A DNA stretch of 64,000 bases from Candidatus Methanoperedentaceae archaeon. Its GTDB lineage: Archaea > Halobacteriota > Methanosarcinia > Methanosarcinales > Methanoperedenaceae. The first letter of the stretch is position 1; each line of letters starts with the position of its first letter. The translations under genes and the position numbers were made by a program. Under the pieces are notes generated by a model. It had not been told where the DNA came from, did no database searches, and saw only the letters and a program-made list of their open reading frames with translations. Shown here piece after piece: positions 1-9,523 of the stretch. The stretch spans positions 62,001-126,000 of the forward strand of contig PQAS01000042.1 in the NCBI GenBank assembly GCA_003104905.1, in the 5' to 3' direction.

Positions 1-39
1 CTCAGCTTATAATTGTATATTAGCGGACTGATATCAAAA

Positions 40-687
40 ATGATTATAGTCAGTGAAGACGAAGATGAAGGGGACTCTAATCCGTTTCTTTTTTTGGGGC
101 AACCAGTACACGACAGCGTACTTAATATCAACCATGACTACCGTTATTTGAGAATGGGTTATTATGTATCTGCTCATGCTGAAACCTTTGGAGTAGATGT
201 CACACCGAATTGTACGGAAATAATGGATGCATACAGGAACCCGCTTTTGATAGAAAAAGCGAGAAGACATGGCCTTCGCACCAATAATTACAGGCTTATA
301 ACATCTGCACGAAGCGAAATTGACGCTCCTGCAGTATTGTTCGCAGTAAATCCGTTTACAAATAACTCAATGAAAGTGGTGGATTCCGGCTCAAAACTTC
401 CCGGAATGATAAAGAGAATGAGTATGGGAGCAAGATTTCCTGTTTCATTACATCCTCTGACAGGTGAAGTATTGGAAATAATACAGATATTCGGGGAATC
501 AACCAACGAAGAAACATCAGAATTCGCAAAAAAATTCTATAAGATATTCAATATCCCCATCTGTAAATTAATAGTTCAGATAGACGATGGCGGTGTTTTG
601 CTTAACCATTGCGAACCTGCATTGAAAAAGGAAGTGAAATGGGATATTGTTCATGATAAAGTGCGTAAGATAAAACAGAGCGTATAA
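40..687 (+). CDS. RimK-like ATP-grasp N-terminal (RLAN) domain protein
   Basis: This stand-alone protein of about 215 residues resembles the uncharacterised N-terminal 'RLAN' domain that in many bacteria is fused in front of a RimK-like ATP-grasp ligase. Here the ligase is a separate gene that starts 5 bases after this stop codon, so the two were probably translated together and form one enzyme. I chose the ATG at 40; a TTG at 13 would add nine residues and has no better ribosome site. The N-terminus is acidic (SEDEDEGD) and there is no signal peptide or membrane segment. The substrate is unknown; such enzymes join an amino acid or amine to a carboxylate. Family assignment is by recognition of the sequence pattern and the neighbour. 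Confidence 0.7.
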   Translation: MIIVSEDEDEGDSNPFLFLGQPVHDSVLNINHDYRYLRMGYYVSAHAETFGVDVTPNCTEIMDAYRNPLLIEKARRHGLRTNNYRLITSARSEIDAPAVLFAVNPFTNNSMKVVDSGSKLPGMIKRMSMGARFPVSLHPLTGEVLEIIQIFGESTNEETSEFAKKFYKIFNIPICKLIVQIDDGGVLLNHCEPALKKEVKWDIVHDKVRKIKQSV

Positions 688-692
688 GTCTT

Positions 693-1559
693 ATGAAAAT
701 AGCATGCTTTGTTGAAGCCTATAATTTTATTGTTAAATCCGAGCGCAGCGCTCTTATGAAATTCAAGTCCACCGCTGAAACTATGGGGCATGAGTTTGAA
801 TTTATCTATAAAAATGATATTTCGAAAATCGCGGAATATGATGCCCTTTTCATACGGGCGACCACTGATCCGAGCAGCTCGGCGTACATCGTTTCAAGGC
901 TTGCCGAACAATCAGGTTTGAAAGTCATTGATGACCCTCATTCTATCAGGACATGTTCCAATAAAGCGATATTGCATGATCTTTTCTATAAGAATAATAT
1001 ACCTTCGCCAAAGTCCATTTTATTTCACGGGGATTATTCCAGGGAAACTCTTGATTCGATATTTATCACTCTTGGATTACCCGTAATAATTAAGACACCA
1101 TATACGCGATTTTCATCCCATGTCGAAAAAGCCAGTGATGAGACACAATTCATTGAAATATCGAAACATTTGCTCAGGAAGGCCAAAGTTCTCGTACTCC
1201 AGGAATACGTCCAATCGGATTTTGACTGGCGTGTGGGTATCCTTCGCAACGAGATCATTTATTTATGCAAATATTGCATCCCTGACGGGGGATGGAAAGT
1301 AAGATCAAAGATAAATGGAAGAAATGTATGGGGAGATACTATTGCATTATCAAGGGATTCAATTTCTCCGGGATTGAAAGAGCTCTCCATTAAGCTGTCA
1401 AAATGTGTAGGCAATGGTCTTTATGGTCTTGATGTGAAAGAAATAAATGACGAATACAAGGTCATCGAGATAAACGATAATCCAAGTATATATGACGGTT
1501 ATGAGGATACTGTAGATGGGGATATTTATGAGAAGATCATAAATGCTCTCGTCTCGTGA
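693..1559 (+). CDS. RimK-type ATP-grasp ligase
   Basis: This 288-residue cytoplasmic protein has the ATP-grasp layout of RimK/glutathione-synthetase-like ligases. The central lid and ATP-binding part contains the IIKTPYTRFSSHV and LVLQEYVQSDFDWRVGIL stretches, and the metal-binding end is GLDVKEINDEYKVIEINDNPS. Enzymes of this family activate a carboxylate as acyl-phosphate and join it to an amine. It lies directly behind the RLAN-domain gene and is probably co-transcribed with it. Its end overlaps the end of the convergent GNAT gene by about 23 bases. The substrate cannot be told from sequence; peptide or protein C-terminal modification is one option. Confidence 0.8.
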   Translation: MKIACFVEAYNFIVKSERSALMKFKSTAETMGHEFEFIYKNDISKIAEYDALFIRATTDPSSSAYIVSRLAEQSGLKVIDDPHSIRTCSNKAILHDLFYKNNIPSPKSILFHGDYSRETLDSIFITLGLPVIIKTPYTRFSSHVEKASDETQFIEISKHLLRKAKVLVLQEYVQSDFDWRVGILRNEIIYLCKYCIPDGGWKVRSKINGRNVWGDTIALSRDSISPGLKELSIKLSKCVGNGLYGLDVKEINDEYKVIEINDNPSIYDGYEDTVDGDIYEKIINALVS

Positions 1560-2031
1560 ACTGCCCTCTGGAACAGGCTTCTCTTCCCAATTTTTTTATA
1601 AGATGAAGCGCATCATCACCGTTCTTATAGTAACGGGGTAGTTCTTTATCGACAATAAAATCCTTTGACCTGTATAGATTCTGTGCGATCCTGTTATTAA
1701 TTCCCACTTCCAGTGTCACATTATCATATCCTTTTTCTTCCAGTATATCCAGGGCAGTATCCATGAGCGAACCTGCGATCCCCTTTCTCCTGTGTTCGGG
1801 ATGTACGTTCAAGGAATATATCCTTGCATTTAGTATACGTTCTCTTAAAAGGATTATAATAGACCCGACTATATTGCCGCTAATTTCCGCGACCAAAACC
1901 ATCGATCTGGCTTTTAACAACAGGTATTTTAGCTGCTTTCTATGAAATGTTTCTTCTTTATAACATATTTGTTCAAGACCCAAAAGTGAATCAAGATCTT
2001 CTTTTGCTGCAGAGCGGATTAAACATTTCAC
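1537..2031 (-). CDS. GNAT family N-acetyltransferase (RimI-like)
   Basis: A GNAT-fold acetyltransferase that transfers acetyl from acetyl-CoA to an amine, possibly a protein N-terminus. The acetyl-CoA pyrophosphate loop is visible as NVHPEHRRKGIAGSLMD, followed by the LEVGINNRIAQNLYRSKDF segment typical of RimI-like members. The start is uncertain: a GTG at 2031 overlaps the upstream stop codon as GTGA and gives the usual short N-terminus (KCLIRSAAKEDLDSL), whereas an ATG at 2058 would add nine residues and overlap the upstream gene by 31 bases. It is the last gene of a leftward group with the DUF2111 gene and converges on the ATP-grasp gene. Confidence 0.8.
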   Translation of the reverse strand: MKCLIRSAAKEDLDSLLGLEQICYKEETFHRKQLKYLLLKARSMVLVAEISGNIVGSIIILLRERILNARIYSLNVHPEHRRKGIAGSLMDTALDILEEKGYDNVTLEVGINNRIAQNLYRSKDFIVDKELPRYYKNGDDALHLIKKLGREACSRGQFTRREHL

Positions 2032-2435
2032 GGAACCGTCACACGCGCCCTTACGCATTCCTGGACCTGTTTTACCACCTCAGGATAATCACCGAAGATG
2101 AAGCCAAGGTCTACCGTACCGACCACATCAACCACCCCGATTGCAGCAATGCCGTATCCTTCTTTATTTCTTATAGGCACGACGATAACGGGAATTCCGG
2201 CATATTTGCCGCTTGTGGGAATACAGCGAATAGTCTTGTTCTCTTTTAATACGGACTCAAGTACGGGACCGGAATAATTATTATCAAGTATCTTTCCTTT
2301 CTCGATCCTGACTCCCTTTTTATTCAGGCTTCTCATAGTAACCGGGAGCCCCAGGAGTTCATGTATTGCCAGCGCGAACGGGGCAATATCTTCGGGACTT
2401 CCATCCGCTGATATCTGAATATTAGTGTATTTCAT
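2028..2435 (-). CDS. DUF2111 family protein
   Basis: A 135-residue soluble protein of the DUF2111 family, which I know mainly from methanogenic archaea and which has no assigned function. The hallmark segments are LPVTMRSLNKKGVRIEKG near residues 31-48 and the glycine-rich GIAAIGVVDVVGTVDLG near residues 94-110. The overall look is of a PAS/GAF-like small-molecule binding fold, but that is only an impression. It overlaps the GNAT gene start and follows the universal stress protein gene by 21 bases, so the three probably form one leftward operon. Confidence 0.75.
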   Translation of the reverse strand: MKYTNIQISADGSPEDIAPFALAIHELLGLPVTMRSLNKKGVRIEKGKILDNNYSGPVLESVLKENKTIRCIPTSGKYAGIPVIVVPIRNKEGYGIAAIGVVDVVGTVDLGFIFGDYPEVVKQVQECVRARVTVP

Positions 2436-2456
2436 AATAACACCTGTTTTGAAGGA

Positions 2457-2855
2457 TCACCTTGCAACAAGGACTGTACATTGCGCATTCCTGACCACGT
2501 TCTCTGCCACGCTTCCCAGAAGCACTCTCTTAAATCCTTTCTTTCCTTCAGAGCCCATTACGATAGTATGAACGTTGAGACTTTTTGCCACATTCAGGAT
2601 CGTTTCAGCCGGACTTCCCAGTTTCAATATTTTTTGGATTTCGATGCCCATTTTTTTTCCATCTTCTGCCACCTCATCCAGGATTTTTTCGCCATATTTT
2701 ATCAATTCGGCCTGTTCCGACGTGGAAGGGACATTTACCACATAGAGCGCCGCCATTCGAATATTATATGATTTTGTGATCTTCAATGCCGCTATCTCCG
2801 CTTTTTTTGCCGACTCGGACCCATCCGTCGCAAGAAGAACTTCAACTTTTGCCAT
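2457..2855 (-). CDS. Universal stress protein (UspA family)
   Basis: A complete single-domain universal stress protein of 132 residues. It shows the N-terminal EVLLATDGSESAKKAEIAA strand-loop and the nucleotide-binding pattern G-x2-G-x9-G-(S/T) in VMGSEGKKGFKRVLLGSVAE, ending in the usual CTVLVAR strand. ATP-binding Usp proteins act as cytoplasmic homodimers in stress adaptation. It is the first gene of a leftward group and is divergent from ileS; the 101-base gap between them must hold both promoters. Confidence 0.92.
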   Translation of the reverse strand: MAKVEVLLATDGSESAKKAEIAALKITKSYNIRMAALYVVNVPSTSEQAELIKYGEKILDEVAEDGKKMGIEIQKILKLGSPAETILNVAKSLNVHTIVMGSEGKKGFKRVLLGSVAENVVRNAQCTVLVAR

Positions 2856-2956
2856 AGCTAATTTTTAGGCGTTAAACATATTAAAGCTTATAGTTACCAT
2901 AAGGTTTTAATTGCTTCATCGCCTTACTAACCACTCATTACCTGGAGATTATTTTT

Positions 2957-5900
2957 ATGCTAAAAGATGCAGGACAATATAATGCCAAATCACTTGAAGA
3001 GAATATCCGCAAATTCTGGGATGAAATTGATGCTTACTCCCGGGTGAGAGAACAGAGGATCGATGGCCAGAAATTCTTTTTTGTGGACGGTCCGCCTTAT
3101 ACGACAGGACGAATACATCTTGGCACTGCATGGAATAAAATAATCAAGGATTCTATATTGCGTTATAAATCAATGAAAGGTTGCCATGTACTTGACCGGG
3201 CGGGTTGGGATATGCACGGCCTCCCCATAGAAGTAAAAGTTGAAGGGGTACTGGGATTCAAATCAAAGAAAGATATTGAGAAATACGGTGTTGGGAATTT
3301 CGTAGCAAAATGCAAGGAATTCGCTCTTTCACATCGTGATGAAATGACTCTCCAGTTCCAGAACCTTGGTGTCTGGCTCAACTGGAAAGATCCTTATATG
3401 ACGCTAAGGGATGAGTATATTGAAGCTGCATGGTGGACTTTAAAAAAGGCACATGAAAAGAACCTTCTTGAAAAAGGCCGAAGGGTCGTAAACTGGTGTC
3501 CCAGATGCGAAACAGCCATAGCTGATTCCGAGGTTGAATATGCGGATGTTTCCGACCCCTCGGTTTATATCAAGTTCCCGGTTGCCGGTGAGGATAATAC
3601 TTTCATCGTGATATGGACAACTACCCCATGGACTATTCCAGCAAATATTGCAGTAGCTGTCCATCCTTCGTTCGAATATGTACGAGTCAGGGTGTCCAAG
3701 GACGATAAGGAAGAGATCCTGATAATGGCCAAAGAGCTTTTGAAAAATGTCCTGAAACAGGGAAGATACAAGAAATCCGAAGTTCTGGAGACTATACTTG
3801 GCGAAGACCTTAAGATCGAATATAAAGCACCTCTTGGTTACAAAGTACCCAAACAGAATACGTTTTCTCACAATGTTTATCTTGCAGATTTTGTCACTGC
3901 TGAAAATACAGGCTGCGTTCACATAGCACCGGGTCACGGCATTGATGATTTTGAACTTGGAATGAAGCACAAGCTTCCAATATTCTGTCCTGTGGGACCC
4001 GACGGAAAATATACCGAGGAAGCAGGTGAATATAAAGGATTGCATGTCAGGGAAGCCAATAAAGTTGTGCTTGATGACCTTTCCGAAAAAGACCTGCTGC
4101 TCTCAAGCGGAAAGATTTCACACAGGTATGGTCATTGCTGGAGATGCAAAACCCCCATTATATATCTGGCCACAGAGCAGTGGTTCCTGAGGATCACTGA
4201 CCTTAAGGAAAAAATGCTCGATGAAATCAAGAAAGTGAAATGGTATCCCGATTGGGCAGGTTCGGCTCGTTTTGCCGACTGGGTAAAAGGTTCACGCGAC
4301 TGGTGCATCTCCCGCCAGAGGTACTGGGGCATCCCGATCCCGGTATGGATATGCGATTTTTGCGGCGAAATGGAAGTAATGGGAACAATGGAAGAATTGA
4401 AGAACAGGTCGGCTGTGAAAGATCTGACAGACCTTCACCGGCCTTATGTGGACAATATCCATATCAAATGCAGGAAATGCGAAAAGAGAATGAGCCGGGT
4501 TCCGGACGTGTTCGATGTATGGTTTGACTCTGCAGTTGCATCCTGGGCAACATTAAATTTCCCGCGCGATGATAAAACATATAAGGAATGGTGGCCCGCC
4601 GATTTTATCACTGAAGGCCATGACCAGACCCGCGGCTGGTTCTATTCCCAGATGGGGGCAAGCATGGTCTCCTTCGGGAAAGCGCCTTATAAGAGCGTCC
4701 TGATGCATGGTTTTACCCTTGATACCGAAGGTAAAAAGATGTCAAAGAGTCTTGGGAACGTGGTTTCTCCGGATGACGTTATTAATAAGTACGGGGCAGA
4801 ATCACTTCGTCTGTATGTGCTTTCACAGAATGCACCATGGGATGACCTGAAATTCGTATGGGATGAAGTGGGGACTATTAACAGGATGCTCAATATCCTC
4901 TGGAATGTGTATCGGTTCCCTCTTCCCTATATGATCCTTGACAATTTCAATCCTGTGGATTCCAGGAAACGACTTGCTGCACTTCCGCTTCGCATCGAGG
5001 ACAAATGGATACTCTCAAAAGTGCACAGCCTGATCAAGAAGGTTGAAACTGCAATGTCCGAGTACAATCTTCATAAAGCCACGCGGCCCATATCGGAATT
5101 CATTCTTGAAGACCTCTCGCGCTGGTATATCCAGCTTATAAGACCAAGGACATGGCGCGAAGCGAATGACCCTGACAAGCTTGCAGCATATTATACCTTA
5201 TATGAGGTGCTTGTCACATTGACAAAACTCCTGGCGCCCTTTGCGCCTCATATCTCCGAGGAAATGTACGGGAACCTTGTGCGAAATATACATCCGGATG
5301 CGCCTGAAAGCGTTCACATGTGTGATTGGCAGGCCCCTGATGAGAAATTTATCGATATTGAACTTGAGAAAAGGATGGACATCATCAGGGAAATCGTTGA
5401 GGCAAGCTCCAATGCAAGACAGAAACTCAAGCGCAAACTGAGATGGCCCGTTAAGAGGATAGTGGTTGCGCCAAAGAATGATATAGTAAATGAAGCGGTT
5501 TTGAGCCTTGAAAAAGTGCTGAAGGAGCAGACAAATGCCAAGAAGATCATTTTGATCAGGAAAGGTGAAACATGGGATGAACTTGGCATTGAAGTTCTCC
5601 CCAACCATGCAGCTCTTGGCCCTGCTTTCAAGAAAGACGCCGGAAAAGTTATCGCGCAATTGAAGAATGCCAGCGGCAGGGCAATAAAGAAATCCATCCT
5701 TGAAACCAGAAGTTTCGAACTGGAAGCGGGAGTCATCACCGCTGATATGGTGACCTTTAAGGACCTGATACCGCCTGCTATTGCCGCTGCAGGATTCTCG
5801 GCCGGTGATGTCTATGTTGACACTGAACTCACCCGGGAAATTGAATCCGAAGGCTACGCGCGCGAAGTCATCCGAAGGATCCAGGATATGCGAAAAGAGC

Positions 5901-6112
5901 TTGACCTTGCAGTGGAAGAAGAGATACGGGCAGCTGTGGAGATTAAAGATGAACGTGTTGCCATACTCGTACTTGAATTAAAGGATTTCATTGCAGGAGA
6001 GGTGCGGGCAAGATCATTGACGATCGGACCTGAGGTAGAAGTAGAGGGTGAGCTCGTGAAGGATTGGGATGTAGAGGACGTCAGGATGAGGATGGGAATA
6101 GCGAAGAAATAG
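2957..6112 (+). CDS. ileS: Isoleucyl-tRNA synthetase
   Basis: A full-length class Ia aminoacyl-tRNA synthetase (1051 residues) that charges tRNA-Ile with isoleucine. The HIGH signature appears as RIHLG near residue 52-56 after the PPYTTG motif, and the KMSKS signature as [11 protein letters not shown] near residue 590. The CP1 editing domain ([15 protein letters not shown], then [18 protein letters not shown]) is present, as are zinc-type cysteine pairs (CDFCGE, CRKCEK) and the C-terminal anticodon-binding region. A GGAG ribosome site lies about 11 bases before the ATG. The length and motifs match the archaeal/eukaryotic-type enzyme. It ends in TAG, showing that TAG serves as a stop codon here. 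Confidence 0.98.
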   Translation: MLKDAGQYNAKSLEENIRKFWDEIDAYSRVREQRIDGQKFFFVDGPPYTTGRIHLGTAWNKIIKDSILRYKSMKGCHVLDRAGWDMHGLPIEVKVEGVLGFKSKKDIEKYGVGNFVAKCKEFALSHRDEMTLQFQNLGVWLNWKDPYMTLRDEYIEAAWWTLKKAHEKNLLEKGRRVVNWCPRCETAIADSEVEYADVSDPSVYIKFPVAGEDNTFIVIWTTTPWTIPANIAVAVHPSFEYVRVRVSKDDKEEILIMAKELLKNVLKQGRYKKSEVLETILGEDLKIEYKAPLGYKVPKQNTFSHNVYLADFVTAENTGCVHIAPGHGIDDFELGMKHKLPIFCPVGPDGKYTEEAGEYKGLHVREANKVVLDDLSEKDLLLSSGKISHRYGHCWRCKTPIIYLATEQWFLRITDLKEKMLDEIKKVKWYPDWAGSARFADWVKGSRDWCISRQRYWGIPIPVWICDFCGEMEVMGTMEELKNRSAVKDLTDLHRPYVDNIHIKCRKCEKRMSRVPDVFDVWFDSAVASWATLNFPRDDKTYKEWWPADFITEGHDQTRGWFYSQMGASMVSFGKAPYKSVLMHGFTLDTEGKKMSKSLGNVVSPDDVINKYGAESLRLYVLSQNAPWDDLKFVWDEVGTINRMLNILWNVYRFPLPYMILDNFNPVDSRKRLAALPLRIEDKWILSKVHSLIKKVETAMSEYNLHKATRPISEFILEDLSRWYIQLIRPRTWREANDPDKLAAYYTLYEVLVTLTKLLAPFAPHISEEMYGNLVRNIHPDAPESVHMCDWQAPDEKFIDIELEKRMDIIREIVEASSNARQKLKRKLRWPVKRIVVAPKNDIVNEAVLSLEKVLKEQTNAKKIILIRKGETWDELGIEVLPNHAALGPAFKKDAGKVIAQLKNASGRAIKKSILETRSFELEAGVITADMVTFKDLIPPAIAAAGFSAGDVYVDTELTREIESEGYAREVIRRIQDMRKELDLAVEEEIRAAVEIKDERVAILVLELKDFIAGEVRARSLTIGPEVEVEGELVKDWDVEDVRMRMGIAKK

Positions 6113-6184
6113 TAGAGTCTTTTGTAATTCTTCATATTTGCTGGAAATGTATGTATCCGTGAGTGAACTACGGAGAAAATGGCA

Positions 6185-6224
6185 AAATATTTAAATCCTC
6201 ATGTATATCCTAATTATGATTAGG
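6185..6224 (+). promoter_or_regulatory. TATA box followed by a perfect inverted repeat
   Basis: AATATTTAAA (about 6187-6196) looks like an archaeal TATA box. At the expected start site is the perfect palindrome CCTAAT-TATG-ATTAGG (6209-6224). This is a typical position for a repressor operator on a rightward transcript that would cover the small ORF at 6282. Confidence 0.4.
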
Positions 6225-6281
6225 AGATTAAGCAGGTGCATGTGAACTGATGCAGCTGTAAGAATATTAGAGGTATACAAA

Positions 6282-6344
6282 ATGCAGAGAGTAAACCGGC
6301 GCAGGCAAAAAAAAAGAAAAGGGCGTATGCGTCTCTTACCATAA
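6282..6344 (+). CDS. Possible small, highly basic peptide (20 aa)
   Basis: ATG at 6282 opens a 20-codon frame in which about half of the residues are Arg or Lys (the core is RRRQKKRKGRMR). An AGAGGT ribosome site ends about eight bases upstream, and there is a TATA-like element with a palindrome further up. Very short basic ribosomal proteins such as L41e are known in archaea, but this sequence does not match what I remember of L41e. The evidence for translation is only the ribosome site and the promoter, so this is tentative; it may instead be part of a small RNA. Confidence 0.2.
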   Translation: MQRVNRRRQKKRKGRMRLLP

Positions 6345-6448
6345 TGTACAACTTTAGACATGCTTACGCATATTTGCACATAAAGAATAATATATTATTC
6401 CAATGGAAATAATGGGGTCATGATATTCTTAAATATTCAGGAAAATAG

Positions 6449-7258
6449 CTATATCGCATACTTTACCGCCTCTTCGATAGTCCTGACTTCCCTCACCTCG
6501 ATTCCGATATCCCCCACCTCGTTTTTCTGACCCGGCGGCACAAGGAACAGTTTTGCCCCATTCTCCTTCGCAGCAATGCCTTTTGCCCTGGGGGCGCCAA
6601 TCTGCCCTATCGAATGGTCTTCACTGATCGTTCCAGTCATCAGTACATCACTCAGGGGCGCTTTTCCTTCCATCGCGGCAATAGCGGCAATAGTAATAGC
6701 GCCGCCTGCGCTGCCCCCTGAAATGATCAGTTTTTGTTCCTGCGGCGGTGATTTGATATTGACCAGGATATCTTTTTTTACAAGACTTGTCCTTGTGACT
6801 TCCCGGGCCACACGAATGGCTGTCTGGTATGACGATTGCATCGCTTCATCAACAAGAACGTTGGCGACATTAAGAAATAAGTTGCTGTTTCCTTCTTTGA
6901 TGATCACTTCAAGAGGTATCACGTGGCCGATATCATTCTCATCGACACCAATTACCCCATAGTCGCTTTTGGTTACCATCGTGAGGTTTATGATATCCTC
7001 TTCAAGTTTTTGGCGTGTTTGTGTTTCGTTTTCCAGCAACCTTTCTGTTCTTGATAAGTTACCAGAGAGGCTTGAGACATTTGATTCAAGCTGTGAAATC
7101 TTTTGTTTTTGTGAGGTCACTTCACCAGACATAGCGGTGATAGATGCATCTTTTTGTTTTATGTCTTCAAGACTTATGAATAAAAATGCAGAGGAACATA
7201 TCAATAATATAGATAGGATGGTAATGGCAATTCTAAATTTTCTGTTGCTGTCTGGCAT
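6449..7258 (-). CDS. Membrane-anchored Lon-type (S16) serine protease, no ATPase domain
   Basis: A 269-residue protein with an N-terminal membrane segment (about residues 10-29), a coiled-coil stretch (about 35-92) and a C-terminal Lon proteolytic domain. The Ser-Lys dyad is visible: Ser183 in ISGGSAGGA and Lys226 in GAPRAKGIAAKENGA. The AAA+ module of true Lon is missing, so it would not unfold folded proteins by itself. It most resembles the stand-alone archaeal S16 proteins predicted to sit on the outside of the membrane. It is a single gene between ileS and nrdJ, divergent from nrdJ with a 62-base gap. The target is unknown. Confidence 0.85.
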   Translation of the reverse strand: MPDSNRKFRIAITILSILLICSSAFLFISLEDIKQKDASITAMSGEVTSQKQKISQLESNVSSLSGNLSRTERLLENETQTRQKLEEDIINLTMVTKSDYGVIGVDENDIGHVIPLEVIIKEGNSNLFLNVANVLVDEAMQSSYQTAIRVAREVTRTSLVKKDILVNIKSPPQEQKLIISGGSAGGAITIAAIAAMEGKAPLSDVLMTGTISEDHSIGQIGAPRAKGIAAKENGAKLFLVPPGQKNEVGDIGIEVREVRTIEEAVKYAI

Positions 7259-7320
7259 ACTTTAAGTATATTTTTTTCATATTTTAAAAGGCTTATTGAA
7301 TATTCAAAAGTTTTAATCTA

Positions 7321-9387
7321 ATGCAGATTAATTATAATCAAGGGATGCCGCAGGAAATCAGGAAAAGAGATGGAAGAATAGTAGATTTTGACAAAACAAA
7401 GATAGCTAAAGCCATTTTCAAGGCATTTGTTGCTACAAAAAGCCATAACGGTGAAAGAGCTGAAGAAATTGCGGGCCGGGTAGTGGAGATTCTTGATAAA
7501 AGAATAACCGGGATACCAGGTGTTGAAGATGTGCAGGACGCAGTTGAAGATGTTCTTATCAAAAAAGGTTATACAGGGGTTGCCAGAGCATACATTCTTT
7601 ACAGGGAAAAGAGGGCGCAAATCAGAAAAGCTAAAAAATTCTTTGGCGTGAAAGATGAATTGAAATTGAGCGTTAATGCCGTGCGGGTACTGGAGAGACG
7701 CTACCTGTTGAAAAATGAGAACGGGGACGTTATAGAAACACCCCTTAAACTTTTTGAACGAATTGCGAAAGCTGTTGCCTTTGACCCTGAATCTGAGTGT
7801 GAGTTCCTCAACTTGCTGGTGAACCTTGAATTTCTCCCCAACACCCCCACAATCATGAACGCAGGTACCCACAACGGACAGCTATCTGCATGCTTTGTCA
7901 TTCCGGTAGAAGATTCCCTTGTGAGCATTTTTGATGCCGTGAAAAGCATGGCGCTCATCCAACAATCAGGCGGCGGAACAGGCTTTTCATTCTCTCACCT
8001 GCGGCCAAGAGGAGATATCGTAAAATCCACAAAAGGAGTGGCTTCAGGCCCTGTTTCATTTATGAAGGTTTTTGATACTGCAACGGATGTAATCAAACAG
8101 GGAGGAAAAAGGCGCGGTGCGAACATGGGAATACTCAGGGCTGATCATCCGGATATCTTTGAATTTATCACTGCAAAAACAAATGAAGGCGTCCTTACAA
8201 ATTTCAATATTTCAGTTGCTGTGGATGATAAGTTCATGAACGCGGTAACAGAAGACAGCGAATATGAGTTGATCAATCCCAGGAACAGGGAAGTAGTAAA
8301 GAAAGTGAAAGCGCGGGATATCTGGAACCTCATGATAACGATGGCCTGGAAAACAGGTGATCCCGGGATCATTTTCATAGATGAGATTAACAGGCACAAC
8401 CCTACGCCGCACATAGGGGAGATGGAGAGCACGAATCCGTGTGGAGAACAATCTTTGTTACCATATGAATCCTGCAACCTTGGTTCCATAAATCTTGCAA
8501 AAATGATTAAAAATGGTTCCATAGATTGGGAAAAACTTGGAAAAACCATTGATATTGCGGTCAGGTTTCTCGACAACGTAATTGATATCAATAAATATCC
8601 CCTTTCCCGGATTGAGGAAATTACAAAGGCAAACAGGAAGATCGGGCTTGGTGTAATGGGTTTTGCCGATATGCTCCTTCAACTTAGGACCCCTTATGAT
8701 TCTGAAGAAGCCCTTAAAACCGCAGAAGAAATAATGAATTTCATCCAGGAAAAATCACACAGGGCCTCTGAAAAATTGGCGAAAGTCCGTGGTGCTTTCC
8801 CAAATTTCAAAGGAAGTGTGTACAAAAAACCCATTCGTAATTCAACAGTCACTACGGTCGCACCCACCGGGACAATAAGCATCATAGCTGGATGTTCAAG
8901 CGGGATAGAGCCTATGTTCGCTGTTTCTTTTGTCAGGAACGTACTTGAGGGTACAAAACTCATCGAAGTAAATCCCTATTTTGAGGCTGCTGCAAAAGAA
9001 AGAGGATTTTATAGTGAAGAATTGATGATGAAGATCGCAAAGTCCGGTACACTGGCAGGAATAAAAGAGATACCTGATGACGTGAAGCAGGTATTTGTGA
9101 CAGCTTTTGATATAGTCCCTTTGTGGCATGTGAAGATGCAGGCTGCATTCCAGAAATATTGTGATAACGCGGTTTCAAAGACCATAAATTTCCCGAATGA
9201 TGTGGATATAAAGGAGATCGAAAAAGCGTTTATGCTCGCATATGAACTTAAATGCAAGGGCATCACGGTCTACAGATATGGGAGTAAAACCACGCAAGTT
9301 TTGTATTTTGGAGATGCGAATGATAAATATGTGTCTGTAGACCCCGAATATTCAGGGGGCTGCGCAGCACAGGTATGCCCGGTGTGA
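7321..9387 (+). CDS. nrdJ: Adenosylcobalamin-dependent (class II) ribonucleotide reductase
   Basis: Reduces ribonucleotides to deoxyribonucleotides using vitamin B12 radical chemistry, which does not require oxygen. An ATP-cone regulatory domain occupies about residues 9-95 (IRKRDGRIVDFDKTKI). The catalytic barrel shows GGGTGFSFSHLRPRGD, the NPCGEQSLLPYESCNLGS active-site loop and the APTGTISIIAGCSSGIEP phosphate loop. The C-terminal redox tail is CAAQVC. At 688 residues it is on the short side for the family. I keep the ATG at 7321; another ATG at 7345 (MPQEIRKRDG) is equally reasonable. A T-rich terminator follows. Confidence 0.95.
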   Translation: MQINYNQGMPQEIRKRDGRIVDFDKTKIAKAIFKAFVATKSHNGERAEEIAGRVVEILDKRITGIPGVEDVQDAVEDVLIKKGYTGVARAYILYREKRAQIRKAKKFFGVKDELKLSVNAVRVLERRYLLKNENGDVIETPLKLFERIAKAVAFDPESECEFLNLLVNLEFLPNTPTIMNAGTHNGQLSACFVIPVEDSLVSIFDAVKSMALIQQSGGGTGFSFSHLRPRGDIVKSTKGVASGPVSFMKVFDTATDVIKQGGKRRGANMGILRADHPDIFEFITAKTNEGVLTNFNISVAVDDKFMNAVTEDSEYELINPRNREVVKKVKARDIWNLMITMAWKTGDPGIIFIDEINRHNPTPHIGEMESTNPCGEQSLLPYESCNLGSINLAKMIKNGSIDWEKLGKTIDIAVRFLDNVIDINKYPLSRIEEITKANRKIGLGVMGFADMLLQLRTPYDSEEALKTAEEIMNFIQEKSHRASEKLAKVRGAFPNFKGSVYKKPIRNSTVTTVAPTGTISIIAGCSSGIEPMFAVSFVRNVLEGTKLIEVNPYFEAAAKERGFYSEELMMKIAKSGTLAGIKEIPDDVKQVFVTAFDIVPLWHVKMQAAFQKYCDNAVSKTINFPNDVDIKEIEKAFMLAYELKCKGITVYRYGSKTTQVLYFGDANDKYVSVDPEYSGGCAAQVCPV

Positions 9388-9400
9388 GGTTTGCCCCATC

Positions 9401-9421
9401 AGGAGACTTTTTATTTTTTTA
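9401..9421 (+). terminator. Oligo-T terminator after nrdJ
   Basis: CTTTTTATTTTTTTA directly follows nrdJ. Such T-runs stop archaeal RNA polymerase without needing a hairpin. Confidence 0.55.
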
Positions 9422-9454
9422 GGACATTGAAATTTTTTGATTAACAGGCAAAAG

Positions 9455-9464
9455 CTATATATTG
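9455..9464 (+). promoter_or_regulatory. TATA box for the small membrane protein gene
   Basis: CTATATATTG lies about 65 bases before the ATG at 9524 and after the nrdJ terminator, so the small gene has its own promoter. A GAGGTG ribosome site precedes that ATG. Confidence 0.45.
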
Positions 9465-9523
9465 TAACAGAAAGAATATCATTAATGGGAGTATATTAAA
9501 ATTAAGCTTGAAAGAGGTGAAAT

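Larger units (their letters stand above)
6113..6448. other. Intergenic region with a promoter-like element and a small basic ORF
   Basis: This 336-base gap lies between the converging ileS and Lon-like protease genes. It holds a TATA-like AATATTTAAA near 6187-6196, a perfect inverted repeat about 20 bases downstream, and a 20-codon ORF with a ribosome site (entered separately). An additional inverted pair TATGCGT/ACGCATA lies around 6326-6370. A 62-codon ORF on the minus strand has no family resemblance and I do not accept it. A small transcribed unit here seems likely, but whether it is RNA or peptide is open. Confidence 0.4.

Noticed and set aside
3440-4045. 201-codon minus-strand ORF within ileS
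   Set aside because: Fully antisense to strongly conserved ileS sequence; the translation is Cys/Phe/Ser-rich and has no ribosome site.
6191-6379. 62-codon minus-strand ORF between ileS and the Lon-like gene
   Set aside because: No family pattern, no ribosome site, and the opposite strand has a better promoter and ribosome site in the same interval.
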